Assembly (NCBI RefSeq): GCF_020640915.1
Contig: NZ_JADWDC010000010.1
Coordinates: forward strand, 1 to 64,000
Source: Waterburya agarophytonicola KI4
GTDB taxonomy: Bacteria; Cyanobacteriota; Cyanobacteriia; Cyanobacteriales; Xenococcaceae
DNA length: 64,000 bases
Reading direction: 5' to 3'
In this document: positions 29,076 to 37,938 of the stretch, piece by piece
How the letters are laid out: every line of letters begins with the position of its first letter
How positions within the stretch are numbered: the first letter of the stretch is position 1
The notes under the pieces: generated by a model
The model's database searches: none
Told to the model about the DNA's origin: nothing
Seen by the model: the letters and a program-made list of their open reading frames with translations, nothing else
Program-made: the position numbers and the translations under genes

Positions 29076-29143
29076 TACAAATAATCAAGTCAATCTACTC
29101 ATTACTTATCTAGGGGCTAACAGCCGTTCTCCCCTACTACCCA

Positions 29144-31108
29144 TTACCCTTGTCTTAGCTTATCCAAAACACTCAGATCTTCCATAGTTGAGATATCTCC
29201 TACTAATTCCTCCCCTGCCGCCAAATTACGCAAGAAACGGCGAATAATCTTGCCAGAACGAGTTTTGGGTAGGGCATCGGCAAAGCGAATTTCTCCAGGA
29301 CGAGCGATCGCGCCAATTTCTTTAACGACGTGCTGTTTTAGTTGTTGTTTCAATTCGTCACTTTCACTATACGAATCTTCCAAAGTAACGAAAGCGTAGA
29401 CATCTTCACCTTTTAACTCGTCAGGGCGAGATACCACCGCAGCTTCGGCTACCGCAGGATGAGATACTAATGCCGATTCTACTTCCATTGTCCCCAAACG
29501 ATGCCCTGAGATGTTCATCACGTCGTCTACACGACCCATGACCCAGAAATAGCCATCTTCATCTTTCCGCGCCCCATCCCCTGCAAAATAGAGATATTTG
29601 CCGTCTTTGGGGGCAATATGTTCCCAATAGGTACTGCGAAAGCGATCGTCATTTTTATAAACGGTACGCATCATACTAGGCCAAGGATGCTTAATAACTA
29701 AATAACCTCCTTCATTTTCCCCTACAGAATTACCCTCTAAATCTACTACATCGGCAATAATTCCAGGGAAAGGAAGAGTCGCCGATCCTGGTTTGGTAGG
29801 AGTCGCTCCTGGCAAGGGAGTAAGCATAAAACCTCCTGTTTCTGTTTGCCACCAGGTATCGACAATGGGACATTTTTCGTTGCCAATTACTTTGTGATAC
29901 CAGATCCACGCTTCGGGGTTAATTGGTTCACCCACCGTACCCAAAATACGTAAGGAAGAGAGGTCTCGTTTGTTGGGATGTTCGTCACCCATTTTAATAA
30001 ATGCGCGAATAGCAGTGGGGGCAGTATAAAAAATAGTTACGCCATATTTCTCTACTACATCCCAAAAACAACCAGGGTTAGAAGGACGAGGCGCGCCTTC
30101 ATACATTACTGTCGTTGCACCATTAGAAAGAGGCCCATAAACAATATAACTATGTCCTGTAATCCAGCCCACATCAGCAGTACACCAATAAACATCATCA
30201 TCTTTTATATCAAATGTCCATTTAAAGGTCATGTGGGTGTAAAGGTTATAACCCCCCGTAGTGTGAACTACTCCCTTAGGTTGTCCTGTAGTGCCACTTG
30301 TATAGAGAACAAATAGTAGATCTTCGCTATCCATGTGTTCGGGAGGACAATCTGTACTAGCATTTTCTTTAAGTTCGTGCCACCAATGATCTCGTCCTTC
30401 CTTCATCTCAATATCTTGTTTGGTACGCTGCACTACCAAAACATTTTTAACGCTAGGGACATCAGTTGCGATCGCATTATCTACCGCATCTTTGAGAGGA
30501 ACAATTTTATCTTTGCGCCAACCTCCATCAGCAGTAATCACTAATTTAGCTTCTGCATCTTGCAGACGAGCTTTTAAAGCTTCCGAACTAAAACCACCAA
30601 ATACCACGCTATGGGCAGCACCAATTCTGGCACAGGCTAACATGGCGATCGCAGTCTCGGGAATCATCGGCATATAGATACCCACGCGATCGCCTTTTTT
30701 GACACCCATAGCTTTAATTACATTTGCCATCTGGCAGACTTCTTGATGCAACTGAGTGTAAGTCAGAGTTCTTGAGTCTCCTGGTTCACCTTCCCAAATT
30801 AATGCGGGTTTGTCTTTGCGGTGGCCAGTTAGATGGCGATCGAGACAATTATAGGAAATATTAATTTTGCCATTCACAAACCATTTCGCAAAAGGTGGCT
30901 GCCAATCTAAAGTTTTGCCCCATCTTTTAAACCAATGTAGTTCTTTTTCAGCTAATTTTGCCCAAAATCCAGTGGGATCTTGCTTTGCTAAAGCATAGAG
31001 TTTGTTATACTCTTCCATGCTTTTGATGGAAGCTTTTTCAGTAAATTCTGTAGGGGGATTAAATACTCTTTTTTCTTGTAAAATCGATTCTATAGTTGCT
31101 TCGGACAT
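29144..31108 (-). CDS. acs: Acetyl-CoA synthetase
   Basis: The 654-residue AMP-forming ligase activates acetate to acetyl-CoA. Key motifs are [14 protein letters not shown], the TWWQTETGG adenylate motif, the [15 protein letters not shown] hinge region and the C-terminal acetylatable lysine in [10 protein letters not shown]. Length matches Acs (about 650). A small PPC-domain gene lies upstream on the same strand but is separated by 108 bases. Confidence 0.96.
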   Translation of the reverse strand: MSEATIESILQEKRVFNPPTEFTEKASIKSMEEYNKLYALAKQDPTGFWAKLAEKELHWFKRWGKTLDWQPPFAKWFVNGKINISYNCLDRHLTGHRKDKPALIWEGEPGDSRTLTYTQLHQEVCQMANVIKAMGVKKGDRVGIYMPMIPETAIAMLACARIGAAHSVVFGGFSSEALKARLQDAEAKLVITADGGWRKDKIVPLKDAVDNAIATDVPSVKNVLVVQRTKQDIEMKEGRDHWWHELKENASTDCPPEHMDSEDLLFVLYTSGTTGQPKGVVHTTGGYNLYTHMTFKWTFDIKDDDVYWCTADVGWITGHSYIVYGPLSNGATTVMYEGAPRPSNPGCFWDVVEKYGVTIFYTAPTAIRAFIKMGDEHPNKRDLSSLRILGTVGEPINPEAWIWYHKVIGNEKCPIVDTWWQTETGGFMLTPLPGATPTKPGSATLPFPGIIADVVDLEGNSVGENEGGYLVIKHPWPSMMRTVYKNDDRFRSTYWEHIAPKDGKYLYFAGDGARKDEDGYFWVMGRVDDVMNISGHRLGTMEVESALVSHPAVAEAAVVSRPDELKGEDVYAFVTLEDSYSESDELKQQLKQHVVKEIGAIARPGEIRFADALPKTRSGKIIRRFLRNLAAGEELVGDISTMEDLSVLDKLRQG

Positions 31109-31215
31109 AGTTACTCTTAACGGTATATCTGTTTACAGTTATTTGTAACGTCGATTTTGCTATAGCGATCTAATATTTGTGCAGTTAGTAAAAATTCTTT
31201 AACTATTTTGATTAA

Positions 31216-31686
31216 TTATTGATTTTTAGAATTGGCAGAAGGTTTGAGTTTGGTTAACTTGAGGGTGAACTTTCCTCCGCTGGTATCACCAAAGGCGCGG
31301 ACTCGCACAATATATTTTCCTGCCTCGGTAATACGAGAAAAAAGTAAGGAGTTGGTCGTCCCGTCTGGACCATCATCATTTTCTGCCACCTTCGATCCAT
31401 CAGCAGCGATTAACATTACCATTGAATCAAAGTTATCCGAAGTTAGGTCAATCGCTACTTGATCTCCTTTGTCTAGCTGTACGTGATAATCTCGTGCAAA
31501 ACCTCCCTCTCCCGTAGGAATATCATTTTCGGTCAAGATATCAGAAATGGTTTCTTCCGAAGTGATCGAAGGTGGATCGTAAATTTTGCTTTGTGCCTGA
31601 GTTGGCAAGGTCTGTAATCCCAATGAACTAAAAGCAGTAATTACAACTAATGTATTCAACCAAGGGAAAATAGACCAAGTAACCAT
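31216..31686 (-). CDS. Secreted PPC-domain protein
   Basis: The 156-residue product has a signal peptide (hydrophobic 5-24, cut near TQAQS). It is then a single bacterial pre-peptidase C-terminal (PPC) beta-sandwich: DYHVQLDKGDQVAIDLTSDNFDSMVML, DDGPDGTTNSLL and AGKYIVRVRAFGD. PPC domains are usually attached to secreted proteases; here it stands alone. I prefer the ATG at 31686 to a TTG two codons upstream. Confidence 0.75.
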   Translation of the reverse strand: MVTWSIFPWLNTLVVITAFSSLGLQTLPTQAQSKIYDPPSITSEETISDILTENDIPTGEGGFARDYHVQLDKGDQVAIDLTSDNFDSMVMLIAADGSKVAENDDGPDGTTNSLLFSRITEAGKYIVRVRAFGDTSGGKFTLKLTKLKPSANSKNQ

Positions 31687-31821
31687 ACTCAATTACAGCT
31701 TAGATAATTTTAATATTGACGATGCTTTTATTATATCTAGGGAGACGAACCTAGAAATGAAATTTCTATCGAAAACTCAAATCCTAGTTCGCGAATATTC
31801 AATTGAATCTAAAGCATCAAA

Positions 31822-33804
31822 TTATACGGTAGTAAAGTCGGCTTGTGTGATGTCGGCTGCATCAACATTAGAAATACTAGCCAACACAGCATTACTATTA
31901 CTCAAGTCGTAAATTATAGTTGCCGTTCCAGCAGAGTTATTGACAATACTCAAATCACTGAAATTTAGAGATCCTGTTAGACCTAACATATCGATGTTAT
32001 CGCTAAAATATTTAATAGTTACCATACCTTGACCCGATTCTAGGGCAAAAATATCGTTACCACCTCCCCCGTTCAAAGTATCATTGCCCGCATTTCCCAA
32101 GAGAATATCATCGCCATTTCCTCCACTTAGTAAATCATCACCACTTCCTCCTTCTAAACGATCATTGTCATTGTAACCAATCAAGCGATCGTTTAAATCT
32201 CCCCCAATCAAGGTGTCATTACCGCTACCACCACTAAGAGTCACCTTCAGTTGAGTTACATCACCAGCGTCAATTAGATTGCCAGTATAGTTACCATATA
32301 ATCTAGCAGATTCAATTTGACTGAAGGTATCAGTACCCCTACCAATCAGTTGAGTATCGGTTAGGGTGAAATTACTATAAGTAAAATCTGTAATCAGGTC
32401 GATTCCTGCACCACCATCGAAGATATCATCCCCATTATCGCCTTTAAGCAAATCATCGCCATTGCCACCAAGCAAGGTATCATTACCATTACCTCCATAG
32501 AGGGTATCATTACCACCTCCACCCTCTAAACTATCGTTATGATTGTAACCAATCAAGCGATCGCTTAAATCTCCACCAAGCAAGGTATCGTGACCACTAC
32601 CACCACTGAGAGTGACATTTAGTTGAGTAACAACACTAGCATCGATTAAGTTATTGGTATAGTTTCCAGTAAGTTTGGCTAATTCAATTTGGCTGAGGGT
32701 ATCAGTACCTCGACCAATTAACTGCGTGTCAGTCAAGACAAAGTTATTGTAGGTATATTCTTCAATCGTATCTATTCCCGCACCACCATTAAGATTATCG
32801 TTACCATTTTTACCATCAAGAATATCATCGCCATTGCCACCCTTGAGGGTATCATCTCCGTTATTACCTCTTAGGGTATCTCGACCGTCTCCACCGTAGA
32901 GACTATCATTATTATTTCCTCCTACAAGACTGTCATCACCAGGATTGAGATTGTCGGTATTAAGATCTAATTTGATATTTTCCGAGCCAATAGTAATTTC
33001 GCTAGTGTCTCCGATTATTTGACCGCTATCAAAAAAGCTCACATTATAAGTACCCGATGGTAATGCTATCTGATAGCCTCCTGCTGTCATAGTAGTAGTA
33101 GTGTAGGTAGTGCCATTTGAAGTATTAACTGCGGTAATGTCTATTCCCCCTAAACCTTCTCCCACGGTATAAAAGTCATCTTCAAGGATTAAATCGTCAT
33201 AAGCTACTCCTGTCAGGAATACATTTGAGCCAGATTTAGCAAAGTTTTGCGTCACCATTAAGGAGTTAAAGTCTACATCTATAAATTCTGGTTCATTAGG
33301 TGCAGTTTCGGGGTCATAATTGGGATTGGGTACTTCGCTCGTAAATATTCCTTCTGTCGTGGCTATGCCAATTTCGCGAAAATCAGATTTTAGAAGATTT
33401 TTACGGTGTCCCGCACTTTTAAACAAATTTTTATGGATATCTTCTGTATAGACATTGAGGTTGACAGTTCCAGTCGTTCCTTTGTAGCCAATATTTTCTC
33501 CAGATCTCCAGCTACCAGTGAAAGAGTAACCTGCATTTTCCATCCGCTGGTGAGCACTAGTTCCATCTATGCCAGTATGGGAGAAAGTATCTGTATCTAG
33601 CATCCATTGACTATGGGATCTAGAAGAATCAATCAATAATAAATTAAATGCCAAAGGTTGTTTGGGATCGGTGGAGATTGTACCTGGCGTTAATCCTTGA
33701 TTTAGATCTGTAATTCCAAATGAATTTCCTTCTGCTGTAGGATTGAGACGAGCGCGATTAATCATTTCGAGCATATACTGCTCGTATGCAGATGGTTGAA
33801 CCAT
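31822..33804 (-). CDS. CAP (SCP) domain protein with RTX calcium-binding repeats
   Basis: The 660-residue protein has no signal peptide and starts with a CAP/SCP domain (about 5-190) with HSQWML at 64-69, SHTGIDG, GENIGYKG at 102-109 and AGHRKNLL at 132-139. A carboxypeptidase-like beta domain follows (about 215-275). Residues 290-585 are glycine/aspartate nonapeptide RTX repeats (GGxGxDxLx), which fold into calcium-binding beta-rolls. Two copies of a 124-residue unit lie inside (340-463 and 464 onward). The C-terminal region (590-660) has the usual RTX export-signal character. Likely type I secreted, so a TolC-type channel would be needed; no ABC exporter is adjacent. Confidence 0.85.
   Translation of the reverse strand: MVQPSAYEQYMLEMINRARLNPTAEGNSFGITDLNQGLTPGTISTDPKQPLAFNLLLIDSSRSHSQWMLDTDTFSHTGIDGTSAHQRMENAGYSFTGSWRSGENIGYKGTTGTVNLNVYTEDIHKNLFKSAGHRKNLLKSDFREIGIATTEGIFTSEVPNPNYDPETAPNEPEFIDVDFNSLMVTQNFAKSGSNVFLTGVAYDDLILEDDFYTVGEGLGGIDITAVNTSNGTTYTTTTMTAGGYQIALPSGTYNVSFFDSGQIIGDTSEITIGSENIKLDLNTDNLNPGDDSLVGGNNNDSLYGGDGRDTLRGNNGDDTLKGGNGDDILDGKNGNDNLNGGAGIDTIEEYTYNNFVLTDTQLIGRGTDTLSQIELAKLTGNYTNNLIDASVVTQLNVTLSGGSGHDTLLGGDLSDRLIGYNHNDSLEGGGGNDTLYGGNGNDTLLGGNGDDLLKGDNGDDIFDGGAGIDLITDFTYSNFTLTDTQLIGRGTDTFSQIESARLYGNYTGNLIDAGDVTQLKVTLSGGSGNDTLIGGDLNDRLIGYNDNDRLEGGSGDDLLSGGNGDDILLGNAGNDTLNGGGGNDIFALESGQGMVTIKYFSDNIDMLGLTGSLNFSDLSIVNNSAGTATIIYDLSNSNAVLASISNVDAADITQADFTTV
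32131..32787 (-). repeat. Tandem duplication inside the CAP-RTX gene (period about 372 bases)
   Basis: Residues from 340 (GGAGIDTIEEYTYNNF) and from 464 (GGAGIDLITDFTYSNF) begin two closely similar copies of 124 residues. Both hold LTDTQLIGRGTDT, GNYTxNLIDA and TLSGGSGxDTLxGGDL. The period is 124 codons, so frame is kept. Copy boundaries are read by eye; the second copy fades near 32131. Confidence 0.7.
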
Positions 33805-34097
33805 AATAGTTAATTGATATATCTAATTTGAATCAACTACTAATGTAATTATATTTTTGTCTTTTTGAAAACAGTATTTATATCATTTTTTAGAGTTTTT
33901 GATAATAAAAAAGATGGTAAACAGATTGAATTCTGAATTAATTATTATTCTTTCTATGTATTTTCAACTTAAGTTCAAACAAGCCTGATATTTTATTGTT
34001 TTAATTACTTATAGTATATTTACTGATATATTATGATGTCGATCGGGTAAACAAATTTTTAGCTATCTTCAAAAAAGCATCAATTTACTAAAGTTTT

Positions 34098-35042
34098 ATG
34101 ATGGATTTTACTAGTGCACTACCGACTTTTGTTGTTACCTTGCGAGAAGGATTTGAAGCTGCTTTGGTTGTTGGTATAGTTATGGCTTGTCTCAAAAAAG
34201 CAGACCAAACCAAGCTATATCTTTGGGTTTATTGGGGTATTTTTGCGGGAATTATTACCAGCATTGCTGTCGGTTTTTTACTAGGGGGAGTTATAACTGG
34301 AGTTGAGACGGTTGGGGGAATTTATGCACCCGCAGTCAAACAACTACTAGAAGGTATTCTTGGTTTAGTGGCGATCTCGATGCTGAGTTGGATGCTTCTC
34401 TGGATGACAAGTCAAGCAAAGTCTCTCAAAGGAGAAATGGAAGGGGCGATCAATTTGGCATTGAACGATCGTAATGCAGGAAAGGCTGTCTTTGTCTTGA
34501 TTTTTATCGCGGTAGTGCGAGAAGGTTTTGAAACTGTCTTATTTATCTTGGCAAAGTTTCAACAGGATTGGACTCTTCCTGCTATGGGCGCGATCGCTGG
34601 TTTGACTTTGGCTGGCATTATGGGAGTCGCCTTATTTGCTTTGGGAGTCAAAATTAATATTCGTCTCTTTTTTCAAGTGATGGGAATATTTTTGTTGTTG
34701 ATTGTCGGCGGTTTGGTCATGGGTGCATTAAAGCACTTTGATTCTGCTGTGAATATGTTAAACCAAATGACTTTAAGTCAATTATGTTTGTTTAATCATG
34801 ATTCTTGTATTCTTGGTCGTCTGGTGTGGAATGGCTCGAATATATTACCAGATAAGCAATTTCCTGGTATTGTTTTCAAGGCTTTGTTTGGCTATCGAGA
34901 AACTTTATATTTGGCTCAAATCATTGCTTATTTGGCTTTTTTAATGGCGATCGGCACAGCTTATTTTAAAAGCTTGGGGATTAGATTTTCCGTCGATAAA
35001 AAAAAAGAAAAATTATTTTCTAGTGATCTCGATCGCAGTTAA
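34098..35042 (+). CDS. FTR1 family high-affinity iron permease
   Basis: The 314-residue membrane protein has seven helices and the two REGFE motifs that bind iron (16-20 and 141-145). It resembles EfeU/FTR1 permeases that move iron inward. The usual partners EfeO and EfeB are not adjacent. The gene follows a 293-base AT-rich spacer. I see no Fur box that I would defend. Confidence 0.9.
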   Translation: MMDFTSALPTFVVTLREGFEAALVVGIVMACLKKADQTKLYLWVYWGIFAGIITSIAVGFLLGGVITGVETVGGIYAPAVKQLLEGILGLVAISMLSWMLLWMTSQAKSLKGEMEGAINLALNDRNAGKAVFVLIFIAVVREGFETVLFILAKFQQDWTLPAMGAIAGLTLAGIMGVALFALGVKINIRLFFQVMGIFLLLIVGGLVMGALKHFDSAVNMLNQMTLSQLCLFNHDSCILGRLVWNGSNILPDKQFPGIVFKALFGYRETLYLAQIIAYLAFLMAIGTAYFKSLGIRFSVDKKKEKLFSSDLDRS

Positions 35043-35105
35043 GCTGTGAAATTGTTTCTATCATAGCTGTAAATTACGCAAGTTACATTTTTAATACAGA
35101 AAGCT

Positions 35106-35420
35106 ATGTTCAGTTTTTTTCAAGATCTAGATTCCAAGAACGATTCAATTATTACTTTAGATACAGTTAATGAAAAACTTCATAATAAAAGCAAACAAAG
35201 TTTGATTTTAGCTTGTTTTTCTATATTATTTCTCAGCAACAGAGATTTGATCGATACTTTGATTAACTTGTTAGTTCATGATGCAACTTTAGGCGATCAA
35301 TTGGGCTTGGGAATTTATCTTGCTCTGGCTATGTCAGCTTTGTGCTTTATTCTTGGTACGGTTCAAAAGACATCAAATCTTATGTCTCAAAGGGATGAAA
35401 TTAATAACTTGTTAATTTAA
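35106..35420 (+). CDS. Small membrane protein downstream of FTR1, unknown
   Basis: The 104-residue product has two hydrophobic segments (about 35-47 and 62-86) and polar ends. It starts 63 bases after the iron permease on the same strand and might be co-transcribed. No family is recognised, and no iron-binding motif is visible. Confidence 0.5.
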   Translation: MFSFFQDLDSKNDSIITLDTVNEKLHNKSKQSLILACFSILFLSNRDLIDTLINLLVHDATLGDQLGLGIYLALAMSALCFILGTVQKTSNLMSQRDEINNLLI

Positions 35421-35504
35421 TTATCAATTCCTTGCCGAAATTTCAACAAAGATAACGAATACCAAATAACGAATCAACGATTTCTTTTTAAAGCAAAATT
35501 ACAA

Positions 35505-36170
35505 TTAATTAGCTTTTTTCGCTTTAAATTCTAATAAATTAACTTGTTTTTGCAAGTTTTTATTTTCAGTTTTCAGAGTAGCAATTTTCTTTTGCGCTCG
35601 ATGGAAATGCCCTTTATATGCTCCCAGACTTCTGTTACTTGTGCCTAATTTTCTACGGCGTTTTTGCTCTTTAGCAAATTCGCCCTGTAGTTTTTTATAA
35701 GCGGTTTGTAATTCCTGCAAACCGCCTTTACATTCAGATTTAAGCTTTTTAAGTTCGCGATCGCGTTCTTGTAGGATTTTGTTTAAACTATCGAGTTTGG
35801 CGATCGTTTGGTGATCAAAAGTGTTGGTTTTAACCTGATCGATTAAACCTTGATAGCTGTTATGTATCCATTCATGTTGGGCTTTAAATGCTCTTCTAGT
35901 TACTTCATATTTAATCGTGTTTAAAACAGCCTCTTTATAAATTCCTGTATGCTTATTCTTAATAGCAATTAATAATCTGTCGTAATTAGTAGCATTGTGG
36001 CGGAGACTATCACAATTAGCTTCAATATATATTTCGCGATCGCCAGAGTTGGAATTAATAATATAGGCTTGGTTTCCTTCTCCCTGAGGGGGATGACAGA
36101 CAATGCGATCTTTCCAACCCTGAATAACTTCTTGTAGAGTTAATTGTTGGGTATTAATATTCATCTGCAT
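35505..36170 (-). CDS. Coiled-coil protein, paralogue of the gene at 36314
   Basis: The 221-residue product has a conserved N-terminal domain (about 8-105: LQEVIQGWKDRIV.., CDSLRHNATNYDRLLIAIKNKH, YKEAVLNTIKYEVTRRAFKAQHEWIHNSYQGLI) and then a charged coiled-coil to the end. The same N-terminal domain is in the next gene upstream, with about half of the residues identical. The coil has one unit beginning LKSECKGGLQEL. No known family is recognised. It is the last gene of a probable three-gene run. Confidence 0.6.
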   Translation of the reverse strand: MQMNINTQQLTLQEVIQGWKDRIVCHPPQGEGNQAYIINSNSGDREIYIEANCDSLRHNATNYDRLLIAIKNKHTGIYKEAVLNTIKYEVTRRAFKAQHEWIHNSYQGLIDQVKTNTFDHQTIAKLDSLNKILQERDRELKKLKSECKGGLQELQTAYKKLQGEFAKEQKRRRKLGTSNRSLGAYKGHFHRAQKKIATLKTENKNLQKQVNLLEFKAKKAN

Positions 36171-36313
36171 TTTGCTTACTAGATAAACGAGTAAAATATA
36201 AAATATATATATTCAAAAAATCGATTGGATTCAACTTCAATTTTGTCAGTTTTAGCAAGCAAATCAAAAAACCGCCACCGTAAAATTATTGATCATTTAT
36301 TATTTATAATTTA

Positions 36314-37129
36314 TCAGCTAATAACTCTCAGCATTTTGGTTTGATTGTAAAGATCGACATTTTCCTGTCTAAGAAAATTATTTTCTGCTTGTAAGAGATT
36401 GATTCTCTTTTGTGCTTTTTTAAAGAGATTTTGACAGCTTTGGAGGCTTTTACTATTATTATCCAGTCTTTGTTTTTCTGTGCGATCTTGAATAAATTGA
36501 GTTATTAACCATTTATATTTAAGCTTCAATTCATTCATCCCTTTATTTAGTTCTGATTTAAGATTACCAATCTCGCGATCGCTTACCTCTAGTTGTTGAT
36601 TTAATCTAGCTATTTCGAGATTTTTTTGGGCAATTTCCGCTTCTTTTTGCTTGAGTAATTTTTCCGCTTGCATAGCTGCTAATTGTCCCCGACATTCACT
36701 TTTAATCGTAGCTACTTGTTGTTGTTGTTGGCTAATTATCTGCTTGAGTTTTCCAATTTGTTCTATTTGCTGTTCGACGTTTAATTGCTGTTGCTCGATT
36801 AAAGTTTGATAACTAGCTTGAATCCATTCATGTTGTTTTCTGAAGGCTCGTCTGGTGACTTCGTATTTAATTGTGTTTAAAACCGCTTCTTTAAGATAAC
36901 CATCATATTTTTGCTTGATTTTAATTAAAAGAGAATCATAATTTGTAGCAGAATGACGCAACTCATCGCAAGTGGCATGAATATAATTAATAATGTTATT
37001 ATTGCGAGAATCTAATAAATAGGCATTATAGCCTTCTCCTTTTGGTGAAAGACAAATAATTTGATCCTTCCAAGTTTGAATAATTAGTTGTAGACTACCT
37101 TTGGGTCTAGTAGGTTGAGTTGTTATCAT
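36314..37129 (-). CDS. Coiled-coil protein, longer paralogue of the gene at 35505
   Basis: The 271-residue product shares the N-terminal domain of its neighbour (LQLIIQTWKDQII.., CDELRHSATNYDSLLIKIKQKY, KEAVLNTIKYEVTRRAFRKQHEWIQASYQTLI). Its coiled-coil is about 50 residues longer, because the IKSECRGQLAAMQ unit is followed by a second related unit, LKSELNKGMNELK. Both proteins end with a matching AQK(R/K)I..L..EN..L segment. The pair probably arose by tandem duplication and then internal expansion. Function is unknown; a self-assembling or scaffold role is a guess. Confidence 0.6.
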   Translation of the reverse strand: MITTQPTRPKGSLQLIIQTWKDQIICLSPKGEGYNAYLLDSRNNNIINYIHATCDELRHSATNYDSLLIKIKQKYDGYLKEAVLNTIKYEVTRRAFRKQHEWIQASYQTLIEQQQLNVEQQIEQIGKLKQIISQQQQQVATIKSECRGQLAAMQAEKLLKQKEAEIAQKNLEIARLNQQLEVSDREIGNLKSELNKGMNELKLKYKWLITQFIQDRTEKQRLDNNSKSLQSCQNLFKKAQKRINLLQAENNFLRQENVDLYNQTKMLRVIS

Positions 37130-37177
37130 AATATTTTTTATAGTTTAATAATTTAATTCAGTTATATCCAAATAAAT

Positions 37178-37831
37178 TTAATCCATTGGGCTATACATAA
37201 GTAATTCGCTTAAATCGTGTTGGGCTAAATACTGTTCTAACCAAGCTCTTTTCAATAAATCTAAGGTTGAAGGTTGAGTAGATAGAGTATATTCCCACTG
37301 CGCTCCTTTCCACCAACTAATATAACTAGATAGATCGTCATAAGCTTCTTCTAAGGCAATTTCTCCAGTTAACTGATGATATGTTTCTTCTTGAATAGAA
37401 ACAATAAAAGCTTCAATATCTTGTTTGAATTGTTCAAAATCTTGCGAATTTTTAGTTAAGTTGTCAATAAAATAAACACATTTTGACCAAGATACTTTTG
37501 TTCTAAAATCATATTGTTGATTTTTAAAAATAGGGAAAGCTAATTTAAGCTCCAAAAGATTTTCAACTTCTCCCAAATCGTATGCTTTGGCTTTAACAAC
37601 TTTTAAAAGAAATTTTTCAGGACAACTATATATTTCCAAAGGTGAAATGAGAGACAAATCTTCTCCTTTATTAATAACTACTAATTGTTCTAACTCAGAT
37701 TGGGATAATCCCAAATTTAAGCAGCGTTGATACTCTGCCTCTAAAATAGACTGAGGAGAATTCAATTTAACTTGAGATAATCCTGCTACTTGATAAATTC
37801 GCAATCTTTGTTGCAGGTTAATATATTTCAT
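37178..37831 (-). CDS. Unknown 217-residue protein upstream of the coiled-coil pair
   Basis: The soluble product is rich in Leu, Glu and Gln. It opens MKYINLQQRLRIYQVAGLSQVKLNSP and ends with a Trp/Tyr-rich part (YISWWKGAQWEYTLS). It lies 48 bases upstream of the longer coiled-coil gene on the same strand, so a shared transcript is likely. I do not recognise a domain. Confidence 0.5.
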   Translation of the reverse strand: MKYINLQQRLRIYQVAGLSQVKLNSPQSILEAEYQRCLNLGLSQSELEQLVVINKGEDLSLISPLEIYSCPEKFLLKVVKAKAYDLGEVENLLELKLAFPIFKNQQYDFRTKVSWSKCVYFIDNLTKNSQDFEQFKQDIEAFIVSIQEETYHQLTGEIALEEAYDDLSSYISWWKGAQWEYTLSTQPSTLDLLKRAWLEQYLAQHDLSELLMYSPMD

Positions 37832-37938
37832 TAGTTTTATCTTATTAATTTAATAAGCTTATATCTGGTATAGCTTTTACTCTGAGCTTTATTCAAGAGT
37901 ATTTATATCTAACTTATATTTAACTTGCTATAGACATT

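Noticed and set aside
29978-30677. Several open frames on the plus strand opposite acs
   Set aside because: They are antisense shadows of a well-conserved gene, with no motifs or ribosome sites of their own.
31822-33804. Regular repeats at 32050-32950 considered as a CRISPR-like array
   Set aside because: Repeats are degenerate, in frame and encode GGxGxD nonapeptides; they are RTX protein repeats.
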